Part shown: piece by piece, positions 28,345-35,910 of the stretch
Position numbering within the stretch: position 1 is the stretch's first letter
Layout of the letters: each line of letters begins with the position of its first letter
NCBI GenBank assembly: GCA_965214285.1
Contig: OZ243946.1
Span: 2,666,001 to 2,730,000 of the forward strand
Reading direction: 5' to 3'
Length of the DNA: 64,000 nucleotides
From: G963422745 sp965214285
GTDB taxonomy: Bacteria; Actinomycetota; Acidimicrobiia; Acidimicrobiales; Aldehydirespiratoraceae
The notes under the pieces: generated by a model
What the model was told of the DNA's origin: nothing
Database searches by the model: none
The model's input: the letters and a program-made list of their open reading frames with translations, nothing else
Position numbers and translations under genes: made by a program

Positions 28345-29895
28345 GTGAGCGACGAGACCCGGCCCCGACGAGGCGGCCGCCGCGGCGGAGGACGGGCGGG
28401 CCGTCAAGCCGCTCGCGCCGTCGCCGCGCGCAGCGCCCCGCCTTACCTGGTGCGCACCCTCAAGCCCGTCGAGATGATCGACGAGGCGGGCCTGGCCCAG
28501 ATCGAGGACAACGCCGAGACGATCCTGGCCGAGATCGGCGTGGCCTTCCAGGACTTCCCCGAGGCGCTCTCGCTGCTCGCCTCCGCAGGCGCCCGCATCG
28601 ACGGCGACAAGGCCTTCTTCGAAAAGGGCATGTGCCGCGAGATCGTGCAGCGCAGCGCGCCGAAGTCGTTCACCCAGCACGCCCGCAACCCCGAGCGCAG
28701 CGTGCGCATCGGCGAGAACACCACGGTGTTCGTCCCCAACTACGGCTCGCCGTTCGTGATGGACCTCGACAACGGCCGCCGCTACGCCACCCTCGAGGAC
28801 TTCCAGAACGTGGTCAAGCTCGTCTGCGGGCTCGATCACCTGCACCTCAGCGGCGGCACCGTCTGCGAGCCGGTCGACATCCCGGTCAACAAGCGCCACC
28901 TCGACATGGTGTATGCCCACATCCGCTACAGCGACAAGCCCTACATGGGCTCGGTCACCGCCACCGAGCGCGCCGCGGACTCGGTCGAGCTGAGCCGGAT
29001 CGCCTTCGGCGGCGACCTGGCGGGCCGCACGGTGATGACCTCGCTGATCAACGCCGCCTCGCCGCTGCGCTGGGACGCCACCATGCTCGGCGCGGCCACC
29101 GAGTACGCCCGCGCCAACCAGGCGACGATCATGTCGCCGTTCATCCTGGCCGGGGCGATGTCGCCGGTCACGGTGGCGGGCCTGTGCGCCCAGGCGCTGG
29201 CCGAGGCGCTCTCGGGGATGGCCTACTGCCAGCTCGTGCGACCCGGGGCGCCGGTGATACTGGGCACCTTCGCCTCGTCGATGTCGATGGCCACCGGGGC
29301 GCCCACCTTCGGCACGCCCGAGGCAGGCCAGGCGATCTGCGTGATGGCGTCGCTGGCGCGGCGGGTCGGCGTGCCGTTCCGCTCCGGCGGGCAGTTCACC
29401 TCGTCGAAGTACCCCGACGCCCAAGCGGCCTACGAGTCGGCGTCGACGCTGCTGCCCACGGTGGCCGCCGGCGTGAACTTCGTGCTGCACGCGGCCGGCT
29501 GGCAGGAGGGCGGCCTGGCGCTGGGCTACGAGAAGCTCATCCTCGACGCCGACCAGCTCGGCATGATGGAGGTCTACGCACGGGGCATCGACATGACCGA
29601 CAACGGCCAGGCCATGGATGCGTTCCGCACGAACCCCCACGGCGAGCATTTCCTGGGCAACGCCCACACGCTGGCCAACTTCGAGACGGCCTTCTACCGG
29701 TCGTCGATCGCCGACAACAACAGCTTCGAGCAGTGGAGCGAGGAGGGCTCGCTCACCGCGGCGCAGCGTGCCAACGCCCAGTGGCGCCAGATGCTGCGCG
29801 ACTACGAGGCGCCGGCGATAGACGACGCCGTGGACGCCGAGCTGCGCGACTACATCGGGCGACGCAAGTCGGAGATGCCCGACGCCGCCTACTGA
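28345..29895 (+). CDS. MttB-superfamily methylamine methyltransferase, non-pyrrolysine
   Basis: A 516-residue protein of the trimethylamine methyltransferase superfamily, which transfers a methyl group from a quaternary or tertiary amine to the corrinoid carrier. There is no in-frame stop, so it lacks the pyrrolysine of archaeal MttB and belongs with the glycine-betaine, proline-betaine and carnitine-type enzymes. Recognisable stretches are VFVPNYGSPF, SGGTVCEPVD, the barrel strands around MSPVTVAG, and SGGQFTSSKYPDAQAAYES. The first 30 residues are an Arg/Gly/Ala-rich extension. It begins with GTG at 28345 behind GAGGAG (6 bases). It ends the operon and overlaps the convergent next gene by 7 bases. 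The exact substrate is not readable from sequence. Confidence 0.85.
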   Translation: MSDETRPRRGGRRGGGRAGRQAARAVAARSAPPYLVRTLKPVEMIDEAGLAQIEDNAETILAEIGVAFQDFPEALSLLASAGARIDGDKAFFEKGMCREIVQRSAPKSFTQHARNPERSVRIGENTTVFVPNYGSPFVMDLDNGRRYATLEDFQNVVKLVCGLDHLHLSGGTVCEPVDIPVNKRHLDMVYAHIRYSDKPYMGSVTATERAADSVELSRIAFGGDLAGRTVMTSLINAASPLRWDATMLGAATEYARANQATIMSPFILAGAMSPVTVAGLCAQALAEALSGMAYCQLVRPGAPVILGTFASSMSMATGAPTFGTPEAGQAICVMASLARRVGVPFRSGGQFTSSKYPDAQAAYESASTLLPTVAAGVNFVLHAAGWQEGGLALGYEKLILDADQLGMMEVYARGIDMTDNGQAMDAFRTNPHGEHFLGNAHTLANFETAFYRSSIADNNSFEQWSEEGSLTAAQRANAQWRQMLRDYEAPAIDDAVDAELRDYIGRRKSEMPDAAY

Positions 29896-30995
29896 GGGTC
29901 GTCGCAGGCGTCGTCGGTCGAGTCGTCGATTGACGGTTGGTCGGCCGGCGCATCGGCGGGCGGGTCGTCGACGACTTCCCAGGGCGGCAGCCAGTCGCCG
30001 GGCAGGCGAAACGACAGGCCGGCATCGTCCTCGATGCTGCGGGCCACGTGCAGCTCGCCAGCGGCCTCGCCGTAACGCCGCTGCGCCTCGGCGAACGCCT
30101 GGTGTGCGGCCTCCGTCATCGGCAGGTCCGCGCCCAGCCCGGCGCTGAGCTCGGCGAGCAGCCCGAGATCCTTGAGGCACAGGCCAAGCGGGAAGCTGGG
30201 GTCGTAGTGGCCGGCGAAGATCGAGCCGGCGTCGTGGCGGGCCACGAACGAGTCGCCCACCGAGTTGCGGATCGCCTCGTAGATCACCTCCAGGTCCACG
30301 CCGTTGGCCATGCCCAAAGCGAAGCCCTCGCCGATGGCCGCGGCGTTGACGAACCAGAGCTGGTTGGTGACCAGCTTGACGACGTTGCCCGAGCCGAGCC
30401 CGCCGCAGCGGATCACCTTGCCCAGCGTCTCGAGCAGCGGCACTGCCCGGTCGAGCGCCGCGGGACTGCCGCCGGCGAACAGGGTGAGGCGCCGGTTGCG
30501 CGCCCCGTCGACGGCGCCGGTGACCGGCGAGTCGACCACCTCCACCCCGGCGGGGGCCTCGGCGGCCAGCTCGGCGAGCAGAGCCGGGCGGTTGGTGGTC
30601 AGGTCGGCCCACAGCGAGCCCGGCCTGAGCGCGGCCAGTGCGCCTTGCGCTCTCATCACCTCGGCCACGTTTTCCGGTCGGGGCAGCGAGGTCAACAAGA
30701 CGTCGGCCTCGGCGGCCAGGCCTGCGGCGTCCGCGGCGCTGCGCCCGCCCGCGGCGGCGACTGCGGCCAGCGGCTCGGGTCGCAGGTCGAAGGCGATCAC
30801 GTCGCAGCCGTCGGCCAGCAGGTTCACGCACATCGGCAGGCCCATGTTGCCCAGCCCGATGAAGCCGATGGTGGCGTCGTCGTCCTCGGGCGCCCCGGCA
30901 GGCTCGGCCGCGCCGTTCTCGAAAGCCCCGGCAGGCTCGGCCGCGCCGTCCTCGGGGGCCGCGGGGCCGCCGTCTGGGGCAGCCGCGCCGGTCAC
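29889..30995 (-). CDS. 3-hydroxyisobutyrate dehydrogenase-like NAD(P)-oxidoreductase
   Basis: A beta-hydroxyacid dehydrogenase of 368 residues. The nucleotide motif GFIGLGNMG follows a 42-residue Ala/Pro/Glu tail that contains an 11-residue duplication (AAEPAGA...). The substrate motif is DSPVTGAVDGA and the catalytic Lys is in GNVVKLVTNQLW. The family oxidises 3-hydroxyisobutyrate, tartronate semialdehyde or related acids. It starts with GTG at 30995, overlapping the stop of the acyl-CoA dehydrogenase gene by GTGA, so it is coupled to it. The last 30 residues are acidic. Together with the acyl-CoA genes it looks like part of a branched or modified acyl-CoA breakdown route; the substrate is unknown. 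Confidence 0.8.
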   Translation of the reverse strand: MTGAAAPDGGPAAPEDGAAEPAGAFENGAAEPAGAPEDDDATIGFIGLGNMGLPMCVNLLADGCDVIAFDLRPEPLAAVAAAGGRSAADAAGLAAEADVLLTSLPRPENVAEVMRAQGALAALRPGSLWADLTTNRPALLAELAAEAPAGVEVVDSPVTGAVDGARNRRLTLFAGGSPAALDRAVPLLETLGKVIRCGGLGSGNVVKLVTNQLWFVNAAAIGEGFALGMANGVDLEVIYEAIRNSVGDSFVARHDAGSIFAGHYDPSFPLGLCLKDLGLLAELSAGLGADLPMTEAAHQAFAEAQRRYGEAAGELHVARSIEDDAGLSFRLPGDWLPPWEVVDDPPADAPADQPSIDDSTDDACDDPQ

Positions 30996-32146
30996 TGGCG
31001 GGGCAAGCCCAGCACGCGCTCGCCGATCACGTTGCGCTGGATCTGATTCGAGCCGCCGTAGATGGTGTGGGCGCGCCCGTAGAGGAACGTGGTGTTCCAG
31101 CGCCCCTCCAGCATCGCCTCGGCGCCGAGGATCTCGGTGGCCAGCTCGCCGAGGCGGCGGTGCCAGCTCGCCCAGTAGAGCTTGCCGATCGACGCCTCCG
31201 GTCCGGGCACGCCGTCATGGGTCAGCGCGGTGAGCATCCGGAGCTGGTTGTAGCGCAGGATCTCCAGGCCGATCCAGGCGTCGGCGAGCCGCTGGCGCAT
31301 CACCGGGTCGCTGCTGCTGCCGTTGGCCTTGGCGGCCGCCAGCAGGTCGTCGAACTCGGCTCGGAAGCTCATCTGCTGGCCGAGCGTGGACGCTCCCCGC
31401 TCGAAGCCGAGCGTGCCCATCGCCACCTTCCAGCCCGCGCCGACGCCCCCGACCACCAGCTCCGCGTCCGTCACGGCGTCGTCGAAGAAGGTCTCGTTGA
31501 ACTCGCTGCCGCCGGTGATCTGGGTGATCGGGCGCAGCTCGATTCCGGGCTGGTCCAGCGGCACCAGCAGGTACGACAGCCCGGCGTGGCGGGCGGCGCT
31601 GGGGTCGGTGCGGGCCAGCACGAAGATCCAGTCGGCGAACTGGGCGAGGGAGGTCCAGGTCTTCTGGCCGTTGAGCACCCAGCGGTCGCCGTCGAGCACC
31701 GCGGTGGTCTTCACGCCGGCCAGGTCCGAGCCGGCGTCGGGCTCCGAGTAGCCCTGGCACCAGAACTGCTCGCCGGCCAGGATCGCCGGCACGAAGCGCT
31801 GCTGCTGCGCCTCGCTGCCGAAGGCCATCAACGTCGGGCCCAGCAAGGTGACGCCCATGTTGGCCATGCGGCCCGGCGCCCGCGCCTCGGCGTAGCTGAG
31901 ATGGAACACGACCTGCTCGGCGAGGCTGCACTGGCGCCCGCCGATCTCGGCCGGGAAGTCGATCCCCAGCCAGCCGCCGGAGGCCAGCTCGCGCTCCCAG
32001 GCAATCTGGGTCTCGGGGGCGATGTCCTCCTGGCCGGTCAGGCCCTTGCCTCGCAGGGCGGCGAACTCGCCGCGCAGGTGCTCCTCGAGCCAGGTGCGCA
32101 CCTCGTCGCGGAAGTCCTCCAGGGCAGGGTCGGCGGCGAAGTCCAT
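30992..32146 (-). CDS. Acyl-CoA dehydrogenase
   Basis: A 384-residue FAD-dependent acyl-CoA dehydrogenase. Typical features in order: the N-terminal helical domain (DFRDEVRTWLEEHL), the FAD/substrate strand region QGYSEPDAGSDLAGVKTTA, NGQKTWTS, and the C-terminal GRAHTIYGGSNQIQRNVIGERVLGLPR. The start is ATG at 32146 (MDFAADP); an open frame extends upstream but has no family similarity. The gene is divergent from the acyl-CoA ligase, with only 36 bases between them holding an inverted repeat. The 3' end overlaps the hydroxyacid dehydrogenase gene. Chain-length specificity cannot be judged. Confidence 0.9.
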   Translation of the reverse strand: MDFAADPALEDFRDEVRTWLEEHLRGEFAALRGKGLTGQEDIAPETQIAWERELASGGWLGIDFPAEIGGRQCSLAEQVVFHLSYAEARAPGRMANMGVTLLGPTLMAFGSEAQQQRFVPAILAGEQFWCQGYSEPDAGSDLAGVKTTAVLDGDRWVLNGQKTWTSLAQFADWIFVLARTDPSAARHAGLSYLLVPLDQPGIELRPITQITGGSEFNETFFDDAVTDAELVVGGVGAGWKVAMGTLGFERGASTLGQQMSFRAEFDDLLAAAKANGSSSDPVMRQRLADAWIGLEILRYNQLRMLTALTHDGVPGPEASIGKLYWASWHRRLGELATEILGAEAMLEGRWNTTFLYGRAHTIYGGSNQIQRNVIGERVLGLPRQ

Positions 32147-32153
32147 GTTGGGC

Positions 32154-32176
32154 GACAGTAGCGCCGCTGTCAGAAT
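32154..32176. promoter_or_regulatory. Divergent promoter with an inverted repeat
   Basis: GACAG (32154-32158) and CTGTC (32167-32171) form a perfect inverted repeat with an 8-base centre between the acyl-CoA dehydrogenase and ligase genes. On the minus strand TACTGT (32160-32155) is placed as a -10 for the dehydrogenase. On the plus strand CAGAAT (32171-32176) sits at -12 to -7 of the ligase ATG. One regulator could control both genes. Confidence 0.35.
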
Positions 32177-32182
32177 CCGAGG

Positions 32183-33946
32183 ATGCTGACCCGCATCAGC
32201 CGGCGTGCCGCGGTCGACCATGCCGATGCTGCTGCGTTCGTTGCCCCGGCGGGCTGGTCGATCAGCTACGCCGAGCTCGACCAGGCGGCGGACGAGGCCG
32301 CTGCGGGGCTGTCGGCGCGGGGGCTCGGGCAGGGCTCGGTGCTGGCGCTGCTGATGGGCTCGGTCGTGGACTACGTGGTGCTGTATCTGGCCGCGGCCCG
32401 GCTGGGGGCGGTGACGGCCGGGCTCAATCCTCGGCTGAGGGGCCGCGAGATCGGCGAGTGCCTCGACGTGCTGGGCCCCGACCTGGTGATCGCCGCCGCT
32501 GATCTGGCGACGCAGGCGGGCGGCTCTGCCTGGCGGCTGGAGGTGTTCACCCCTGGCCATGACGCCGCCTCGGCTGCCGGGGCGTTCCGCCTGGCGGATG
32601 CCGAGCCGCTGCCGGAGCTGCCCGAGGACCCGGACCGCCCGGTCTGCGTGTGCTTCACCAGCGGCTCGACCGGCACCCCCAAGGGCGCCTGGTTCGCCAA
32701 CCGCCAACTGGAGGTGATCGCCGCGCTGGACACCGGCGGCGCCTGGGACCACGCAACCTCAGTCTCGGGCTCGGCCGACCCTGCCTCTGACCAGCCGGCC
32801 TCGGCTGACGTTGCCTCTGTCGGCACTGCCTCTGGCACCGAGACCGCAGACGCGCCGGACGACACAGCCACAGACTCAGCCGACCCAGGCACACGGGCCA
32901 CCGACGAAGCTTCAGCGGCCGGCGGGGTCCACGGCATCTCGTCGACCGCCCTGGCGCATGTCGGCTTCATGACCAAGCTGGGTTGGATGCTGGCCTCGGG
33001 ACGCACCACCCACCTGCTCAAGCGCTGGTCGGCAGGCCCGGTGCTGGAGCTGATCGCCGGCTTGCGGATGCGCGCCGTGACCGCGGTGGCGCCGCAGATC
33101 GCCTTGATGCTGCGTCACCCGTCGATCGAGACCCTGGACTTCTCGGCGGTGGAGGCGATCGTGGTGGGCGGTGCCTTGTCGCCCGGCTGGATGGTGCAAC
33201 AGGCCCGGCAGCGCTTCGGGGCCGGCTACTCGATCCGCTACAGCTCCACCGAGAGCGGCGGCATCGGCCTGGCCACAGCGCTGGACGCCGACGACGAAGA
33301 GGCGCTGCACACCGTCGGCAGGCCGCGCCCCGGCGTGGAGGCCGAGGTGCGATCCGCCGACGGCAAGCCGCTGCCGGCGGGCGAGGTCGGCGAGCTGTGG
33401 CTGCGCTCGGGCGCTGTGATGTCTGGCTACTGGAACGACCCGGAGGGCAGCGCCGCGGCCCTCGTCGACGGCTGGCTGCGCACGGGCGACCTGGCAGCGG
33501 TGGACGCCTCGGGCTGCTTTCGCCTGGCGGGCCGGGTGGCGGAGATGTTCATCCGCGGCGGCTACAACGTCTACCCCGCCGAGGTGGAGGCGATCCTGGG
33601 CCGCCACCGCGGGGTCGCCGAGATCGCCGTGGCGCCGCGGCCTGATCCGGTGATGGGCGAGATCGGCGTGGCCGTGGTGGTCGCCGCGGGCGCCGTCAAG
33701 AGCGGCGCCGCCGCCGGCGATACCGAGAGCACCAATGCCTCAGGCCCCGCCGAGGGCAGAGGCACCGCCGAGAACAGAGCCGCCGCGGGCGAGGCGCCGT
33801 TGACGCTGCAGGCTCTGCGGGACTTCGGCGCCGACGAGCTGGCCGCCTTCAAGCTGCCCGAGGCGCTGCTGATCGTGGACTCGCTGCCCCGCAACAGCGC
33901 CGACAAGATCGACCGCCGCGCCCTGCAGAAGCTGGTGCTCGGCTAG
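32183..33946 (+). CDS. Acyl-CoA ligase (AMP-binding enzyme)
   Basis: A 587-residue ANL-superfamily ligase that activates a carboxylic acid with ATP and CoA. The phosphate loop is TSGSTGTPKGA (about 162-172), the A5-type motif is YSSTESGGIG, the A7/A8 motifs are GWLRTGDLA and GRVAEMFIRGGYNVYPAEVE, and the C-terminal catalytic Lys is in PRNSADKIDRRAL. Two Ala/Ser/Asp/Thr-rich inserts (about 186-252 and 510-535) are absent from normal family members. The gene is divergent from the acyl-CoA dehydrogenase and probably co-regulated with it. The substrate is not identifiable. Confidence 0.85.
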   Translation: MLTRISRRAAVDHADAAAFVAPAGWSISYAELDQAADEAAAGLSARGLGQGSVLALLMGSVVDYVVLYLAAARLGAVTAGLNPRLRGREIGECLDVLGPDLVIAAADLATQAGGSAWRLEVFTPGHDAASAAGAFRLADAEPLPELPEDPDRPVCVCFTSGSTGTPKGAWFANRQLEVIAALDTGGAWDHATSVSGSADPASDQPASADVASVGTASGTETADAPDDTATDSADPGTRATDEASAAGGVHGISSTALAHVGFMTKLGWMLASGRTTHLLKRWSAGPVLELIAGLRMRAVTAVAPQIALMLRHPSIETLDFSAVEAIVVGGALSPGWMVQQARQRFGAGYSIRYSSTESGGIGLATALDADDEEALHTVGRPRPGVEAEVRSADGKPLPAGEVGELWLRSGAVMSGYWNDPEGSAAALVDGWLRTGDLAAVDASGCFRLAGRVAEMFIRGGYNVYPAEVEAILGRHRGVAEIAVAPRPDPVMGEIGVAVVVAAGAVKSGAAAGDTESTNASGPAEGRGTAENRAAAGEAPLTLQALRDFGADELAAFKLPEALLIVDSLPRNSADKIDRRALQKLVLG

Positions 33947-33963
33947 CCGCTGGGCGCGGCGGC

Positions 33964-34788
33964 TCAGGAGAGCACGATCACGATCGCTGAGGCGATCACC
34001 ACGACCAGGCCCAGCAGCTGCGTCCTGGTCACAGAGTCGGCGAAGAAGGAGCGCCCGACGAGCACGCTGCTGGCGGGATACAGGCTGGCGGTCACCGACG
34101 CCGCGGCCGCGTTGGCCTCCAGCCCCCAGAGCAGGAACACCGAGCTCATGCCCGCGGCCAGGCCGGCCACGGCGGCGTTGCGGGCGAAGCGCAGCGGCGG
34201 CAGCAGCGGCCGGCGGCGCAACAGCGCGTAGCCGGCGATGGTCGAGAAGGCCGCGGCCCGCTGGGCGACGATCGGCCACTGCCCGGCGGCCTCGCTGGTC
34301 TCGATCAACAGCACCGTGCCGACGCCGTAGCCGACGCCTGAGATCAGCCCCATGCGCAGCCCTGCGGCCGCGTTGGCGGCAGCGCTGCCGCCCTCGGCCA
34401 CCAGCACGAGGCCGACCACCGCCCCGGCTGCGCCGACGAACGACCACGGCGGCGGCAGCGTGGTCGCCACCGCCGCGTAGCTGAACGGGATCAGCACCGT
34501 CAGCGCCGCCGAGGAGGGGCTCACCGCAGCCGACGTGGAGACCCGCACGCCTTGCAGGTAGGTGCTGATCCCCAGGCCGAAGCCGATCCCCGAGAGCGCG
34601 CCCAGGCCGAGGTCGCCCAGCAGCGGGTCGCCCTGCGTCGTGAGCGCCACTGCCAGCGCAGTGAAGGTCGCCAGGAAGCTGGTGACGCTGGCGGCCACCA
34701 CCGGGCCGATCTCGTTGGCGATGCGCCGTCCGCAGAACTCGGTGGTGGTGATGCTCAGCGACGCCAGCAGGCCGAACAGCGCTCCCAT
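33964..34788 (-). CDS. EamA/DMT-family membrane transporter
   Basis: A 274-residue hydrophobic protein with about ten predicted membrane helices in two repeats, the arrangement of drug/metabolite transporters. Conserved Gly-rich helices such as LGALSGIGFGLGIS and GLISGVGYGVGTVLL are visible. Family members export or import small metabolites; nothing here fixes the cargo. A TAGCTT box lies exactly at -12 to -7 from the ATG, so the mRNA is probably leaderless. It converges with the acyl-CoA ligase gene, leaving 17 bases between stops. Confidence 0.8.
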   Translation of the reverse strand: MGALFGLLASLSITTTEFCGRRIANEIGPVVAASVTSFLATFTALAVALTTQGDPLLGDLGLGALSGIGFGLGISTYLQGVRVSTSAAVSPSSAALTVLIPFSYAAVATTLPPPWSFVGAAGAVVGLVLVAEGGSAAANAAAGLRMGLISGVGYGVGTVLLIETSEAAGQWPIVAQRAAAFSTIAGYALLRRRPLLPPLRFARNAAVAGLAAGMSSVFLLWGLEANAAAASVTASLYPASSVLVGRSFFADSVTRTQLLGLVVVIASAIVIVLS

Positions 34789-34794
34789 GGCGAC

Positions 34795-34800
34795 AAGCTA
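34795..34800 (-). promoter_or_regulatory. Leaderless-type -10 box of the EamA gene
   Basis: Read on the minus strand this is TAGCTT at -12 to -7 from the ATG at 34788. No -35 was assigned. Confidence 0.35.
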
Positions 34801-34820
34801 CGCCCGCCGCCCTGCCGCGG

Positions 34821-35711
34821 CTAGGGCTGGATGCCGGCCACGTTCGCCGAGCCGGGCCGGCGCCGAGCGATCAGGCGACCGGCCGACTGCAGCGTCAGCG
34901 CAGCGATGAAGATGGCGACCGCGGCCAGAGCCATCGTCGCGCCGGCCGCTGTGCCGTGGTGGTAGCTGATCAGCAGCCCGATCACCACCGCAGCCGAGCC
35001 GATGCCCACCGCTACCGCCATGATCACCGACACCCGGCGCACCAACAGCGTGGCGGTGGCCGGCGGCGCAACCAGAAAGGCGAACACCAGCAGGTTGCCC
35101 ACCACCTCGAACGAGGCCACGATCGACACCGCCAGCAGCGTCAGCAGCACCCCGTGCGCCATGCGGGGCCGCAGCCCCAGCAGACGGGCCTGGGTCTCGT
35201 CGAAGGTCATCACCACGAAGGCCCGGTGAAAGACCGCCGCGCCCAGCACCGACACCCCGGCGGTGATCCCCAGGCGGACCAGGTCGGCGTTGTCGACCCC
35301 GCTGATCGAGCCGAACAGAAAGCGGTTGAGGTCGCCCACGTAGGTGCCCGAGCCGCTGGAGATGATCACCACGGCCAGCGCCAAAAAGCCCACGAACAGC
35401 ACGCCGATCGAGGTGTCGTCGGGCAGCGGCGAATGGGCGCGGATCAAGTTGATGCCGCCCACCATCACCAGGGCCGCCACCAGGGCGCCGATGGTGGTGT
35501 GGACGCCGATCACGAAGGCGATGGCGATGCCGGGCAGCACGCCGTGGGCCAGGGCGTCGCCCAGGAAGCTCATGCCGCGCAGCACCACCCAGGTGCCCAC
35601 CACCGAGGTGGCGGCCACGGCCAGTAGTCCGGCCCAGAGCGCGTTGCGCATGAACACGTTGCCGGTGAACGGCTCGACCCACCAGGAGATCGGATCTGTC
35701 AGGAACTCCAT
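34821..35711 (-). CDS. znuB: Metal ABC transporter permease (ZnuB/MntB family)
   Basis: A 296-residue permease with about eight or nine membrane helices and the family stretches RGMSFLGDALAHGVLPGIAIA near the N-terminus and VVGNLLVFAFLVAPPATATLL near residue 210. It imports Zn(II), Mn(II) or Fe(II) together with a solute-binding protein and an ATPase. The binding-protein gene lies upstream on the same strand, 200 bases away, and the ATPase gene is divergent at 37275. Zinc is favoured by the His-rich binding protein and the Zur-like regulator. The 200-base gap holds no visible gene or clear promoter. Confidence 0.85.
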   Translation of the reverse strand: MEFLTDPISWWVEPFTGNVFMRNALWAGLLAVAATSVVGTWVVLRGMSFLGDALAHGVLPGIAIAFVIGVHTTIGALVAALVMVGGINLIRAHSPLPDDTSIGVLFVGFLALAVVIISSGSGTYVGDLNRFLFGSISGVDNADLVRLGITAGVSVLGAAVFHRAFVVMTFDETQARLLGLRPRMAHGVLLTLLAVSIVASFEVVGNLLVFAFLVAPPATATLLVRRVSVIMAVAVGIGSAAVVIGLLISYHHGTAAGATMALAAVAIFIAALTLQSAGRLIARRRPGSANVAGIQP

Positions 35712-35910
35712 GACGCCAGTCTGCTCAGTGCGTGTCGGCCGGCAGCCGGCGCGCTGCCTCGTGCGGCGATTCGGCGCTCACGCCTGCGGGCGTCGGACCG
35801 ACCGGTCTGCGACGCCGCCCGGCCCGACCCTGCAGCGGGCACGAGCCGGGGTCAGCGCAGCCTGGGTCAGCACAGCGGGGGCCCGAACGACACGGATGAT
35901 CCCTGCCCGG

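Noticed and set aside
28345..29895. Pyrrolysine (UAG read-through) in the MttB homologue
   Set aside because: The frame has no internal TAG and is full length, so it belongs to the non-pyrrolysine branch.
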